Positions 8,924 to 16,007 of a DNA stretch of 26,465 nucleotides are shown piece by piece. The position numbers were made by a program, and so were the translations under genes. The stretch comes from CAZBEA01 sp964490835 (GTDB taxonomy: Bacteria; Patescibacteriota; Microgenomatia; Levybacterales; GWA1-39-11), in contig CAZBEA010000008.1 of assembly GCA_964490835.1 (NCBI GenBank), positions 1 to 26,465 of the forward strand, read 5' to 3'. Position 1 is the first letter of the stretch. Each line of letters begins with the position of its first letter. Under the pieces are notes generated by a model. The model saw only the letters and a list, made by a program, of their open reading frames with translations, was not told where the DNA came from and made no database searches.

Positions 8924-9420
8924 TGAAACACATTCAAAATACCCATAAAGGATTTACTCTTATTGAACTTATCTTATATATGGGTCTTTTCTCCATTTTT
9001 TTAGTTGCTTTAACGCAGATATTTTCATCTGCACTTGAATTAAAAGTGGAATCAGAAGCAACATCATCAGTTCAACAAGACAGCCGATATATTTTAGAGA
9101 GACTTTCTTACGATATTAACCGAGCTGATTCAATTACAACGCCCTCCTCGATAGGCGCTCAAGACTCAACTTTAACGATCGTTATCTCCGGTCAAGACTA
9201 TACTTATAATTTAAACGGGAATAAATTAGAGCTTACTAGTCCAAATGGTACTGTACAGATGAATGGATATAATACAAGTGTCACGAATGTATCCTTTACG
9301 AGGCTAGGAAACAGCGGGGGGAAGAATAGTATTGGAATATCATATACTGTGAATTCCCTTTCAACTCAAAGCAAGGGAACAGAGAGCAAAACAATTCAAA
9401 CATCTCTTGGAATACGATGA
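8923..9420 (+). CDS. PilW/GspJ-like minor prepilin
   Basis: A 165-residue prepilin-like protein: the leader ends at G10, followed by FTLIELILYMG with Glu at mature position 5. The helix continues into a segment (SSVQQDSRYILERLSYDI) typical of PilW/GspJ proteins, then a beta-rich C-terminus. It is the third of four prepilin-like genes. Its ATG overlaps the previous stop by one base, and its TGA overlaps the following ATG (ATGA). Subfamily is inferred from order and the post-helix motif. Confidence 0.85.
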   Translation: MKHIQNTHKGFTLIELILYMGLFSIFLVALTQIFSSALELKVESEATSSVQQDSRYILERLSYDINRADSITTPSSIGAQDSTLTIVISGQDYTYNLNGNKLELTSPNGTVQMNGYNTSVTNVSFTRLGNSGGKNSIGISYTVNSLSTQSKGTESKTIQTSLGIR

Positions 9421-9806
9421 AAAATATACCACTCGGTAGTAGGGGAAATGCACTTATTACGCTTCTTTTTTTTGCACTTATTACAATCATAGTGACATCC
9501 GCAGCTGTTGTAATGATCATTGTAAATTCAAGCGCTGTAACAACAATGCAACAGGGAAATGATGCTTATTCAATCGCAGAAAGCGGTATGGAAAATGCAT
9601 TGCTTCGACTGTTAAGAAATCCTTCTTACACATCTGAAGTACTGACAATTGGAGATGGAACTGCTACAATTACCGTAACTGGAACTACAACAAAAACGAT
9701 TATTTCCAGGGGAAGAATCGGTAATTTCGAAAGATCAATTCAAGTAACGGCAACATATGTTAACAACATTTTAACTGTTACAGCTTGGGATGAGATACCA
9801 CAATGA
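9417..9806 (+). CDS. PilX/GspK-like minor prepilin lacking Glu5
   Basis: A 129-residue protein with leader SRG (G10) followed by NALITLLFF and a long hydrophobic helix. Mature position 5 is Thr, not Glu; loss of Glu5 is a known property of GspK-type pseudopilins that cap the tip complex. The post-helix segment AYSIAESGMENALLRLLR resembles the PilX N-terminal domain motif. The globular part is much smaller than in true GspK. It overlaps both neighbours by 4 bp, so it is translated with the tip-prepilin set. Confidence 0.8.
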   Translation: MKNIPLGSRGNALITLLFFALITIIVTSAAVVMIIVNSSAVTTMQQGNDAYSIAESGMENALLRLLRNPSYTSEVLTIGDGTATITVTGTTTKTIISRGRIGNFERSIQVTATYVNNILTVTAWDEIPQ

Positions 9807-10882
9807 TTAAAAATCGCTATATATTATTGATCAACAAGATTGGTCTTGAATTTTATTCTGACACTCAAAAAAGAATACACAAAATCGACTTTCTTCCTCA
9901 AAGTGTCTATGACTTGGAAGTAATAAATGAATCTAGTTTGGATCAGCAAATTAGTAGCGTAATTGAAACAAACAAATTAGTACCTGGGAATATTCTCATC
10001 GTTTTGACAAATTCCGTACTATTCCAAAAGGAGTTTAAGATTGAGAAAGACAAAAAATCAATCGAAGATTTTATAAACAACATACCATTTGAAAATACCT
10101 GCTCTATAATAATTCCTTTGACGCCAACCTCAGAAAGAGTAGTTGCAACAAATAAAGATTTGTATGATTCTATAAAAAACATATTTGTCAAGAAAAATTT
10201 CTCAGTGAATGGGATTACCCTGGCTGCACTGCTTGATAAAAATGTTTCCGAGAATTCTCAAACGATTATTTCACTAGGTTTAAAAAAAATTGACTCAATT
10301 AAGAATGATGTTTTTGATATAAATAAAAAAACAGACAGTAATTCTGATGATCTGGATACTAATTCATTGGACCCAGACATAGAAATAGAAACGGAAAAAA
10401 AGAAAAAAATAACTCCAAGGGTTATATTTTTAATTTTAGTATTCATAATCCTTATTCTTGTGCTTGTTGGCTTAGTTGTAAAAACTGTTATGTATCCTAC
10501 TCCCGTCACGCAGCAATCTCCAACTCTAGATTCTTCAACAAACTCAACAGATGAAAACTTTACTCCAACTCCAACAGACACGTCGGACTCTATAAGTATT
10601 AATAATCTTGCAAAGTCTCTTTCGTTTGAGATTCAGACCAATCAACAAAATGCTTCTAGTGCAGCACGAATTCGAGAAGGACTACAAAAGGAGGGATTTG
10701 AGAATATCTCAGTAACTGTCAATAATACTACCCAAACAAATCTGATAACATTTTCGAATACGTTACCATCTACTGTTAAAAATCGCGTTTTAGATTATGT
10801 GTCATCTGAGTTATCTCAATTAACAGAAAGGACTGTCTCAGAAGCATCAAATGATATTCTTCTAATAATTGCTTTTAAATAA
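9803..10882 (+). CDS. Bitopic pilus-operon protein with possible PilM-like and LytR_C-like domains
   Basis: A 359-residue protein of unknown function. Residues 1-165 form a soluble alpha/beta region that may be a diverged PilM/GspL-like fold. An acidic linker follows (175-200), then a KKKK stop (199-202) and one TM helix (206-228). A Ser/Thr/Pro-rich stalk (232-262) leads to an extracellular domain (about 272-359) resembling the LytR cell-envelope C-terminal domain (SSAARIREGLQKEGF, then a hydrophobic strand). Cytoplasmic N-terminus and outside C-terminus are suggested by the charge pattern. It overlaps the PilX-like gene by ATGA and ends the tip operon. It could stand in for missing PilM/N/O alignment proteins or bind the cell wall, but this is speculative. 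Confidence 0.75.
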   Translation: MIKNRYILLINKIGLEFYSDTQKRIHKIDFLPQSVYDLEVINESSLDQQISSVIETNKLVPGNILIVLTNSVLFQKEFKIEKDKKSIEDFINNIPFENTCSIIIPLTPTSERVVATNKDLYDSIKNIFVKKNFSVNGITLAALLDKNVSENSQTIISLGLKKIDSIKNDVFDINKKTDSNSDDLDTNSLDPDIEIETEKKKKITPRVIFLILVFIILILVLVGLVVKTVMYPTPVTQQSPTLDSSTNSTDENFTPTPTDTSDSISINNLAKSLSFEIQTNQQNASSAARIREGLQKEGFENISVTVNNTTQTNLITFSNTLPSTVKNRVLDYVSSELSQLTERTVSEASNDILLIIAFK

Positions 10883-10902
10883 TTCATTTCTGAAAATACC
10901 CC

Positions 10903-10931
10903 TTGACAAGAATTTTTCTAAATGATAGCGT
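10903..10931 (+). promoter_or_regulatory. Promoter of the major pilin gene
   Basis: A perfect -35 TTGACA (10903-10908) is followed after 17 nt by TAGCGT (10926-10931). TG lies at 10923-10924, giving an extended -10 (TGATAGCGT). Predicted start near 10938 leaves about a 23-nt leader with no clear Shine-Dalgarno. It separates pilin expression from the upstream assembly operon. Confidence 0.6.
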
Positions 10932-10960
10932 ATTAATAGACATAGATTAACTGCCCTAAT

Positions 10961-11428
10961 ATGTTAAAGAAATTTTACTCAAAAGACTCAGGTTTCACCC
11001 TCATCGAATTACTCGTTGTTATCGGAATCCTTGCTGTACTCCTGGCAATTGTACTTATCGCTATCAATCCAGCACGACAATTCGCACAAGCAAATAATAC
11101 TCAACGCGCATCTGACGTAAATTCTATTTTGAATGCAGTTACACAATACGGTGCGGATAATAACGGCACTCTTCCAGCAGGCATGCCGGCGGTTGGAACA
11201 ACTGAAAATATTGCAGACACTGGTGCCGACATTTGTGCTGATCTTGTTCCAACATATATCGCAGCACTTCCGGTCGATCCAACAAGTGGAGCAGATCCTG
11301 TAGCAGAGGCAGACTGTGCAAATGCGTATGATACTGAATACACAATCGTAGTAAACAATGCAAGCAACCGTGTCACCGTTGCTGCTCCAAATGCACAACT
11401 CGGTGCAGTAATATCTGTAACACGCTAG
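10961..11428 (+). CDS. Major type IV pilin-like protein (PulG/PilA family)
   Basis: A 155-residue prepilin: leader MLKKFYSKDSG (cleavage after G11), FTLIE with Glu at mature position 5, the classic hydrophobic helix, and the segment AINPARQFAQANNTQRASDV typical of major pilins in Gram-positive and CPR-type systems. The globular domain has a Cys pair (ICADL and ADCANAY) that could form the C-terminal disulfide. It has its own promoter and looks more GC-rich than the preceding operon, consistent with selection for high expression. Assignment as the major pilin rests on the promoter, sequence and separate transcription. Confidence 0.9.
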   Translation: MLKKFYSKDSGFTLIELLVVIGILAVLLAIVLIAINPARQFAQANNTQRASDVNSILNAVTQYGADNNGTLPAGMPAVGTTENIADTGADICADLVPTYIAALPVDPTSGADPVAEADCANAYDTEYTIVVNNASNRVTVAAPNAQLGAVISVTR

Positions 11429-11436
11429 TTCTCCTC

Positions 11437-11465
11437 TTGAACTCGTTTCTTAATTCTTATATTAT
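11437..11465 (+). promoter_or_regulatory. Leaderless-type promoter of second response regulator
   Basis: TTGAAC (11437-11442) is followed by 17 nt and TATTAT (11460-11465), and the -10 ends 6 nt before ATG 11472. The predicted start is at or next to the start codon. Confidence 0.6.
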
Positions 11466-11471
11466 TTCTAT

Positions 11472-11825
11472 ATGAAAACGATAATTCTTATTGAAGACGA
11501 CCAATTCTTAAGTGAATTATACCGCGAACTTCTCGGCACAAAATTTTCTCTTGAAACAATAGGAGACGGATTGGCAGGAAAAGAAAGACTCCTAAAGGGG
11601 GGATGGGATTTGGCATTGGTCGACCTTACCCTTCCTGGGCTTTCAGGAATCCAAGTGCTTGAAGCGCTTGATAAAAGTAAAGTCGAAAAAGGAAAAGTTG
11701 TTGTGCTCACCAATAGTGAAGATCCGGGACTACTCAAACTCGCACAAAAAATATCCGATGAGATTCTTATTAAGAGTAAAATTGACCCTAATGAATTTAT
11801 GAAGAAGATCGAGTCTTTTCTTTAA
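11472..11825 (+). CDS. CheY-like single-domain response regulator (paired with histidine kinase)
   Basis: A 117-residue receiver domain only. It has the acidic pair EDD (8-10), phospho-acceptor D51 in LALVDLTLPGLSG, conserved Thr80 in VVLTN and the signalling Lys K101 in LIKSK. There is no DNA-binding output domain. It is convergent with the histidine kinase, with only one base between the two stop codons, so the pair is a likely cognate two-component set despite the opposite strands. It may act as the first receiver of a phosphorelay or bind pilus components directly. Confidence 0.92.
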   Translation: MKTIILIEDDQFLSELYRELLGTKFSLETIGDGLAGKERLLKGGWDLALVDLTLPGLSGIQVLEALDKSKVEKGKVVVLTNSEDPGLLKLAQKISDEILIKSKIDPNEFMKKIESFL

Positions 11826-11826
11826 T

Positions 11827-13170
11827 TTATTTCTTCTCAGCTGCGGGAATTGAGAATGTGAAAGTTGATCCTTTCCCTTCGCCTTTTGATTCAGCCCAGA
11901 TTTTTCCACCATGACGCTCGATAATCGTTTTGGACAAATATAACCCAAGCCCGGTCGAAGGAATATTATTCTTGTGTGCATAGTCTCCCCCCACAACACC
12001 GAATTTTTGAAATAATTTTCCAAGATCTGATTCTTTAATTCCTATCCCTGTATCTGAAATCGAAATATGAATATTGTTCTCGACTTTTAATAATTTTATA
12101 TTAATTTTTCCGTTACCCGAAGTGTATTTAATAGCATTTCCGATAAGATTTATGAGGACCTCCCCAATTCTTTCTTCGTCTACATGTACGATTTCCTCAC
12201 CTCCCAATTGGGAATCGATGCCAAGTTCAATTTGCTGTTCTTGAGCTTTTGGCATCATTTCATTCACAATATTTTGCACTATCACCCCAATCTCAGTATC
12301 TTTTGTATTTAAAATTAGTCTTCCGGACTCGATCCGTGATACATCAAGCATTTCTGTCACCAGTCTATTGAGTCGGCTCGTCGCATCAAAAGCACGCTGT
12401 GTATAAATCCTTTGTTGTTCGTTTAATTTTCCATCGTGCTCTTCATGAAGAAGAGAGAGATACGACTTGATCACCGTAAGTGGAGTTCTTAGTTCGTGCG
12501 ATGCAAGGGACACGAATTCGTCTTTTAGCTTATCGAGCTGCTTGAGTCTTATATTGGCAAGCCTCAAATTTCGCCTACTCTCCTCAACTGACGAATACAA
12601 TCTCGCATTCTGTACTGCAAGGGCAACAACATTCGTAAACCTGAGAAGCAATTCTTTTTCAGCATCTGTTATGAGATTTTTTTGACGAGTCGTACTAAAA
12701 ATCATAAGACCAATTGCTTTTGTGTGAACAACGAGTGGAAAAATGATACTTGTCTGGATTCCGACACTTTTTTGCAAAGCTCTTGCCTCATCGCTTGTCA
12801 GTTGGGGTCGAAGAAGATCATACCAATCATGAGTTATATATATCTTCTTATTATTAACTGCTTTAATAGAGTAATTTCCCTTTTCAGATAGTGGAATGTC
12901 AAGATTGTGGAAGGAGACCGGAAGTCCCTTCACGCCCTTTTCTGCTTCTTTGGTTTGGGAGATTGAAATTCTTTTCAGAACATTTTTTTCATCATCGATG
13001 AGTGCCAATACTGCAATGTTATACCCTAAATGCAAATATCCAAGCTCCTTAAATATACTATCTACAACATTCTGCACTACTTCTTCAAAATCCAAGGTTT
13101 CAAGAATGACTTTTTCAAGACGTGAGAGGGCAACGTTTATCTGAGAGATTGTCGGACCGAAACTAGCCAT
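11827..13170 (-). CDS. Soluble GAF-domain sensor histidine kinase
   Basis: A 447-residue protein without TM helices. Residues about 20-190 form a GAF-like sensor domain. A short coiled coil (195-215) leads to HisKA with the H-box SLASHELRTPL (phospho-His H225) and a dimerisation helix. The HATPase_c domain has the N-box (NLIGNAIKYT, 341-350), G1 DTGIGI (373-378), an F-box region (LFQKFG) and G2 TGLGLYLSK (406-414). All catalytic elements are present and there is no attached receiver, so phosphoryl transfer must go to a separate receiver. The obvious candidate is the convergent CheY-like gene. The start at 13170 is downstream of a perfect consensus promoter. The GAF ligand cannot be deduced. 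Confidence 0.95.
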   Translation of the reverse strand: MASFGPTISQINVALSRLEKVILETLDFEEVVQNVVDSIFKELGYLHLGYNIAVLALIDDEKNVLKRISISQTKEAEKGVKGLPVSFHNLDIPLSEKGNYSIKAVNNKKIYITHDWYDLLRPQLTSDEARALQKSVGIQTSIIFPLVVHTKAIGLMIFSTTRQKNLITDAEKELLLRFTNVVALAVQNARLYSSVEESRRNLRLANIRLKQLDKLKDEFVSLASHELRTPLTVIKSYLSLLHEEHDGKLNEQQRIYTQRAFDATSRLNRLVTEMLDVSRIESGRLILNTKDTEIGVIVQNIVNEMMPKAQEQQIELGIDSQLGGEEIVHVDEERIGEVLINLIGNAIKYTSGNGKINIKLLKVENNIHISISDTGIGIKESDLGKLFQKFGVVGGDYAHKNNIPSTGLGLYLSKTIIERHGGKIWAESKGEGKGSTFTFSIPAAEKK

Positions 13171-13193
13171 GCATGTAATTCGTATCTATTTGA

Positions 13194-13222
13194 ATTATAG
13201 AAGTGAGCATACTCGATGTCAA
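13194..13222 (-). promoter_or_regulatory. Perfect-consensus sigma70-type promoter of the histidine kinase
   Basis: On the minus strand TTGACA (13222-13217) is separated by exactly 17 nt from TATAAT (13199-13194). Predicted start is near 13187, giving about a 17-nt leader before ATG 13170. It lies in the 59-bp gap after the YrdC-like gene. Confidence 0.75.
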
Positions 13223-13229
13223 ACAAGTA

Positions 13230-14243
13230 TTACGCTGCGTGTTTTCTATCTCTCAGAGAGATGAAAGCATTTGCCTCATTAATATAGGAGTAAACATTTT
13301 GTGACAAGTCTGTCCCTTCCGGGTGTCCGCTCGCTGCAAATTTCGCGGAGGGAAGAATTTCCGTTCTAAAACCGGTCTGCGCCTCAATCATCTCAGGTGT
13401 CACCGGACCTCGTCTTATAATTTTTATAGTTGGCTCTTCGTGTAGTAGGGGCAAGCGCACTTGCGTATGTGAACTCTTAATATCTGCGCTTCGAAAAATA
13501 TGATCTTCAACTACGAGATCGTATGGGGGGATGATGCCCTTTTTTTGCGTGTAAGGAACAAGGTCTTGAAGTGTCCATGGGGATGGTTCTCCATGGTCAT
13601 TAAAAGACGTGACGCCATAGTACGCAAAGGGATTAAGTTTCATCGCATGCTCTGAGACCTTTCTCCAATCTCTATCTTCCTGGAAAAAGATACATACCGT
13701 CGGCACTGGCACCTGCATATCTTGGGGTTTGGATTTTGCGTCTTCGGGATACGTCACAAATACATTTGTATTCACATCTTTAGCACTCTCTTTAAACGGC
13801 ATAATGACGTGAAGCGGGAGATTTCCATACAGTTTTTCTCGCTCGGAAAGTTTTCTTAGTTTTTGGAATTCGGGATGCAATTTATCATAATCTACAATTT
13901 TCCATTGATGCTCTGGCGGCATATACATAGGAACTTTATCCTCAGTTTTTCTTCCGCGTTTTATTTCCCAAAATGTTCTCCAATTATCAGGAAGAGGGGT
14001 GTACGGGTCGTTTACCGCAAGCAGTACTCCAATCACCCCAACCTCAAATGCAACAGGGGCTCCACCTGCTATGGCATGAGCTATTTCTTTGTGATGATAA
14101 GGATTTCTAATTGAGAGGATCGGAATGTTTTTTTCACCCAATTCCGGCGAAGAAACGTGCAGCGACGAAGCAAAAGCACCTCTTCTGTGCTCGACAGTAA
14201 GAGGAATTTCTGGACTTGGTAATTGTTCGGCCAACGCACTCAT
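13230..14243 (-). CDS. Divergent YrdC/Sua5-like domain protein
   Basis: A 337-residue soluble protein. Several segments resemble the YrdC/Sua5 (threonylcarbamoyl-AMP synthase) fold: a GGAPVAFEVGVIGVLLAV stretch where the family has its PTDTVYGLA motif, KRGRKTEDKVPMYM (95-108) like the KxR nucleotide-binding segment, VTSFNDHGEPS (211-221) like the TSAN-SG motif, and IIRRGPVTPEMIEA (275-288) like the RPG-T/E end. The first motif is badly eroded and the protein carries an extra C-terminal tail ending in a charged segment. It may be a YrdC-fold protein with a different job. Similarity is by motif reading only. It is transcribed divergently from a small exported-protein gene. Confidence 0.5.
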   Translation of the reverse strand: MSALAEQLPSPEIPLTVEHRRGAFASSLHVSSPELGEKNIPILSIRNPYHHKEIAHAIAGGAPVAFEVGVIGVLLAVNDPYTPLPDNWRTFWEIKRGRKTEDKVPMYMPPEHQWKIVDYDKLHPEFQKLRKLSEREKLYGNLPLHVIMPFKESAKDVNTNVFVTYPEDAKSKPQDMQVPVPTVCIFFQEDRDWRKVSEHAMKLNPFAYYGVTSFNDHGEPSPWTLQDLVPYTQKKGIIPPYDLVVEDHIFRSADIKSSHTQVRLPLLHEEPTIKIIRRGPVTPEMIEAQTGFRTEILPSAKFAASGHPEGTDLSQNVYSYINEANAFISLRDRKHAA

Positions 14244-14254
14244 AGCTCAATAAT

Positions 14255-14283
14255 TTGCACTATTGTATATTATATGATATATT
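14255..14283 (+). promoter_or_regulatory. Candidate promoter of small exported protein, nearly leaderless
   Basis: TTGCAC (14255-14260), 17 nt, TATATT (14278-14283), then 8 nt to ATG 14292. Predicted transcript start is within about 2 nt of the start codon. On the other strand a TATAAT (14274-14269) may serve the YrdC-like gene, though without a clear -35. Confidence 0.5.
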
Positions 14284-14291
14284 TCAAACTT

Positions 14292-14660
14292 ATGAAAGAA
14301 TCTCTACAGTCTGCAATTATCGCGGGGAGCATAGCATTTTCTCCTTCTATAGGATATACCGAAACGAATTCTCCCAGTCTAATCCCAGAGACCACAAACA
14401 CACATCAAATCCAAGAAGAACACGGACGTAACGGTTCGTTTGAGCTTGACGATTTATCTCGAGAATTAAAAATTGCAGTTACGCTTGCAGGAATAGCCGT
14501 AGTCGCGGGTAAATATGCCAACACCAAGCGATTTACAATGCATTCTGAAACGGATCAAGACTATGCGGCCTGGACATCTTTTGCTGCAATCTCGGCTGCA
14601 ACTGCAATGGTTGTTTTTGATACATGGAATTCAAGTTTAAACTTTCTGGATTTTCTTTAA
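14292..14660 (+). CDS. Small exported or membrane protein of unknown function
   Basis: From ATG 14292 this encodes 122 residues. An in-frame ATG at 14223 is rejected because the promoter would lie inside that extension, which also overlaps the divergent gene. The N-terminus (MKESLQSAIIAGSIAFSPSIG) resembles a weak signal peptide or TM helix. A polar linker of about 40 residues follows, then two hydrophobic segments (about residues 60-76 and 94-110) joined by a charged loop. No family recognised. It is a single gene with its own promoter, followed by an independent promoter for the GlcG-like gene. Confidence 0.6.
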   Translation: MKESLQSAIIAGSIAFSPSIGYTETNSPSLIPETTNTHQIQEEHGRNGSFELDDLSRELKIAVTLAGIAVVAGKYANTKRFTMHSETDQDYAAWTSFAAISAATAMVVFDTWNSSLNFLDFL

Positions 14661-14667
14661 AGTACTC

Positions 14668-14696
14668 TTGACAAATAGCTCGCACACTTCTAACAT
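14668..14696 (+). promoter_or_regulatory. Promoter of GlcG/HbpS-family gene
   Basis: A perfect TTGACA (14668-14673) is followed by 17 nt and TAACAT (14691-14696). Predicted start near 14703 gives about a 12-nt leader to ATG 14715. Confidence 0.6.
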
Positions 14697-14714
14697 AAAA
14701 TAGATACTTATTTT

Positions 14715-15119
14715 ATGATTACCCTGTCCAAAGCTAAAAAAGCACTCGAAGCCGCAGAAGAAAAAGCAAAAGAATTAGGTATACATATTTCTACCGTAAT
14801 TGTAGATGACCACGGATCGATCGTTGCCTCATCAAGAATGGATGGCTCAATTCCAATCAGTCCGCAATTTGCCTACACCAAAGCATTTACCTCAGCCAAT
14901 CTTGGCTTTGCTACAAAAGACCTCGGTCCTTTTACAAATGAGAATAAGCCATATTTCGGAATTAACACACTCTTTGGAGGCGAGCTCACAACTATTGCAG
15001 GTGGTATTCCTGCCGTAATAGGGGGAAAGCTATCAGGTGGGGTGGGGGTTGGAGGATCACAGGATACAATGCAAGACCATGAATGTTCTCAGGCTGCAAT
15101 TGATGTTCTGACAAGTTAA
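14715..15119 (+). CDS. GlcG/HbpS-family (DUF336) protein
   Basis: A 134-residue protein matching the GlcG/HbpS family: an N-terminal helix rich in Ala/Glu/Lys, the strand IHISTVIVDDHGSIVASSRMDG, FAYTKAFTSANL, and the Gly-rich end GGIPAVIGGKLSGGVGVGGS. The family includes HbpS, a heme-binding protein of Streptomyces, and proteins of unknown function near glycolate genes. No signal peptide is seen, so it is likely cytoplasmic. It has its own promoter, and its TAA directly abuts the stop of dnaJ on the other strand. The specific ligand in this organism is unknown. Confidence 0.88.
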   Translation: MITLSKAKKALEAAEEKAKELGIHISTVIVDDHGSIVASSRMDGSIPISPQFAYTKAFTSANLGFATKDLGPFTNENKPYFGINTLFGGELTTIAGGIPAVIGGKLSGGVGVGGSQDTMQDHECSQAAIDVLTS

Positions 15120-15974
15120 TTAAAACCATCTCGATTTCTTATTCTCTTTTGAAAATTCTTCAATCAATTCTTTCTGTTTGGAATTGAGCTTGGTTGGAAT
15201 ACTCACTTTTGCGATAACAAAGTGGTCTCCATGTCCTCCCTTGCCGGGTATTGGTGCGCCTTTTCCTTTTATCCGAATAAGCGCGTTTGGTTGTGTTCCT
15301 TCCGGAATTTTTAATTTTACTTTCCCATTGACAGTTTCTACCTCAATAACATCTCCCAAAATCGCTTGAGAAATTGAAATTTGCTCTTCTGTGATAATAT
15401 TCGCACCTTCTCTCCTAAACTTAGGATGAGGTTCCACCTCAAAAACAACGTCAAAATCTCCAAATCTAACTCTGGTTCCATTTCCAATACCTGAGGGAAT
15501 TTTGATCGACTGCTTTTTGCCGTCTATTGTCACCGTTCTTTCTCCGCCTTTGACAGCTTCCATAAATGGAATTCTGAGTGAGTATGTCGGTCGTCTTTTC
15601 GAAAAACCACCACCGAAAAATTGTTCAAAAATATCAAACGGATCAGATCCTCCACCGAAATCAAATCCAAACGGAGCACCTCCTCCTGAACTGGTATATG
15701 TGTATGTAAATGGCCCCTGTCTTCCGCCAAATGGCCCACCATTTCCTCCAAAACCGCCCGGTCCTGCACTTCCAAACTGATCGTACTGGGCTTTTTTACG
15801 ATCATCAGAAAGTACTTCATATGCCTCGTTTATTTCCTTAAACTTTTCTTCAGCGTCTTTGGATGCGTTTTTGTCCGGGTGATATTTCAGAGCAAGTCTT
15901 CTATATGCAGCTTTAATTTCAGCGCTTGATGCGCCTTTTTTTAAACCCAAAATTTCGTAATAATCTTTATTCAT
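15120..15974 (-). CDS. DnaJ-type co-chaperone without zinc finger (CbpA-like)
   Basis: A 284-residue J-protein. The J domain (about 1-68) has HPD at 32-34 in KYHPDKN. A Gly/Phe-rich region (70-125) leads straight into the C-terminal substrate-binding beta domains (about 128-270); the CxxCxGxG zinc-finger repeats of DnaJ are absent, so this is the type II/CbpA class. It should stimulate DnaK and deliver unfolded proteins; dnaK is not in the window. A Clp unfoldase lies in the same-strand block upstream. An extended -10 seven nt before the ATG suggests an independent, nearly leaderless transcript. Confidence 0.95.
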   Translation of the reverse strand: MNKDYYEILGLKKGASSAEIKAAYRRLALKYHPDKNASKDAEEKFKEINEAYEVLSDDRKKAQYDQFGSAGPGGFGGNGGPFGGRQGPFTYTYTSSGGGAPFGFDFGGGSDPFDIFEQFFGGGFSKRRPTYSLRIPFMEAVKGGERTVTIDGKKQSIKIPSGIGNGTRVRFGDFDVVFEVEPHPKFRREGANIITEEQISISQAILGDVIEVETVNGKVKLKIPEGTQPNALIRIKGKGAPIPGKGGHGDHFVIAKVSIPTKLNSKQKELIEEFSKENKKSRWF

Positions 15975-15981
15975 GGATCAT

Positions 15982-15990
15982 ATTTTAGCA
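15982..15990 (-). promoter_or_regulatory. Extended -10 promoter of DnaJ-like gene
   Basis: On the minus strand TGC (15990-15988) directly precedes TAAAAT (15987-15982), 7 nt before ATG 15974. The -35 region is weak, as expected for extended -10 promoters. Predicted transcript start is at or beside the ATG. Confidence 0.5.
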
Positions 15991-16007
15991 AAAAAGAGGT
16001 ATGATTG

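Noticed and set aside
10883..10902. Terminator between the pilus operon and the pilin gene
   Set aside because: No stem-loop with a T-run is visible before the pilin promoter; read-through into the pilin gene is possible.
11009..11398. Cys-rich 129-residue minus-strand reading frame
   Set aside because: It is antisense to the pilin gene; the Cys richness comes from complementing Ala and Asn/Thr codons.
14223..14291. ATG 14223 as start of the small exported protein
   Set aside because: The extension overlaps the divergent YrdC-like gene start and contains the likely promoter; ATG 14292 starts a plausible signal peptide.
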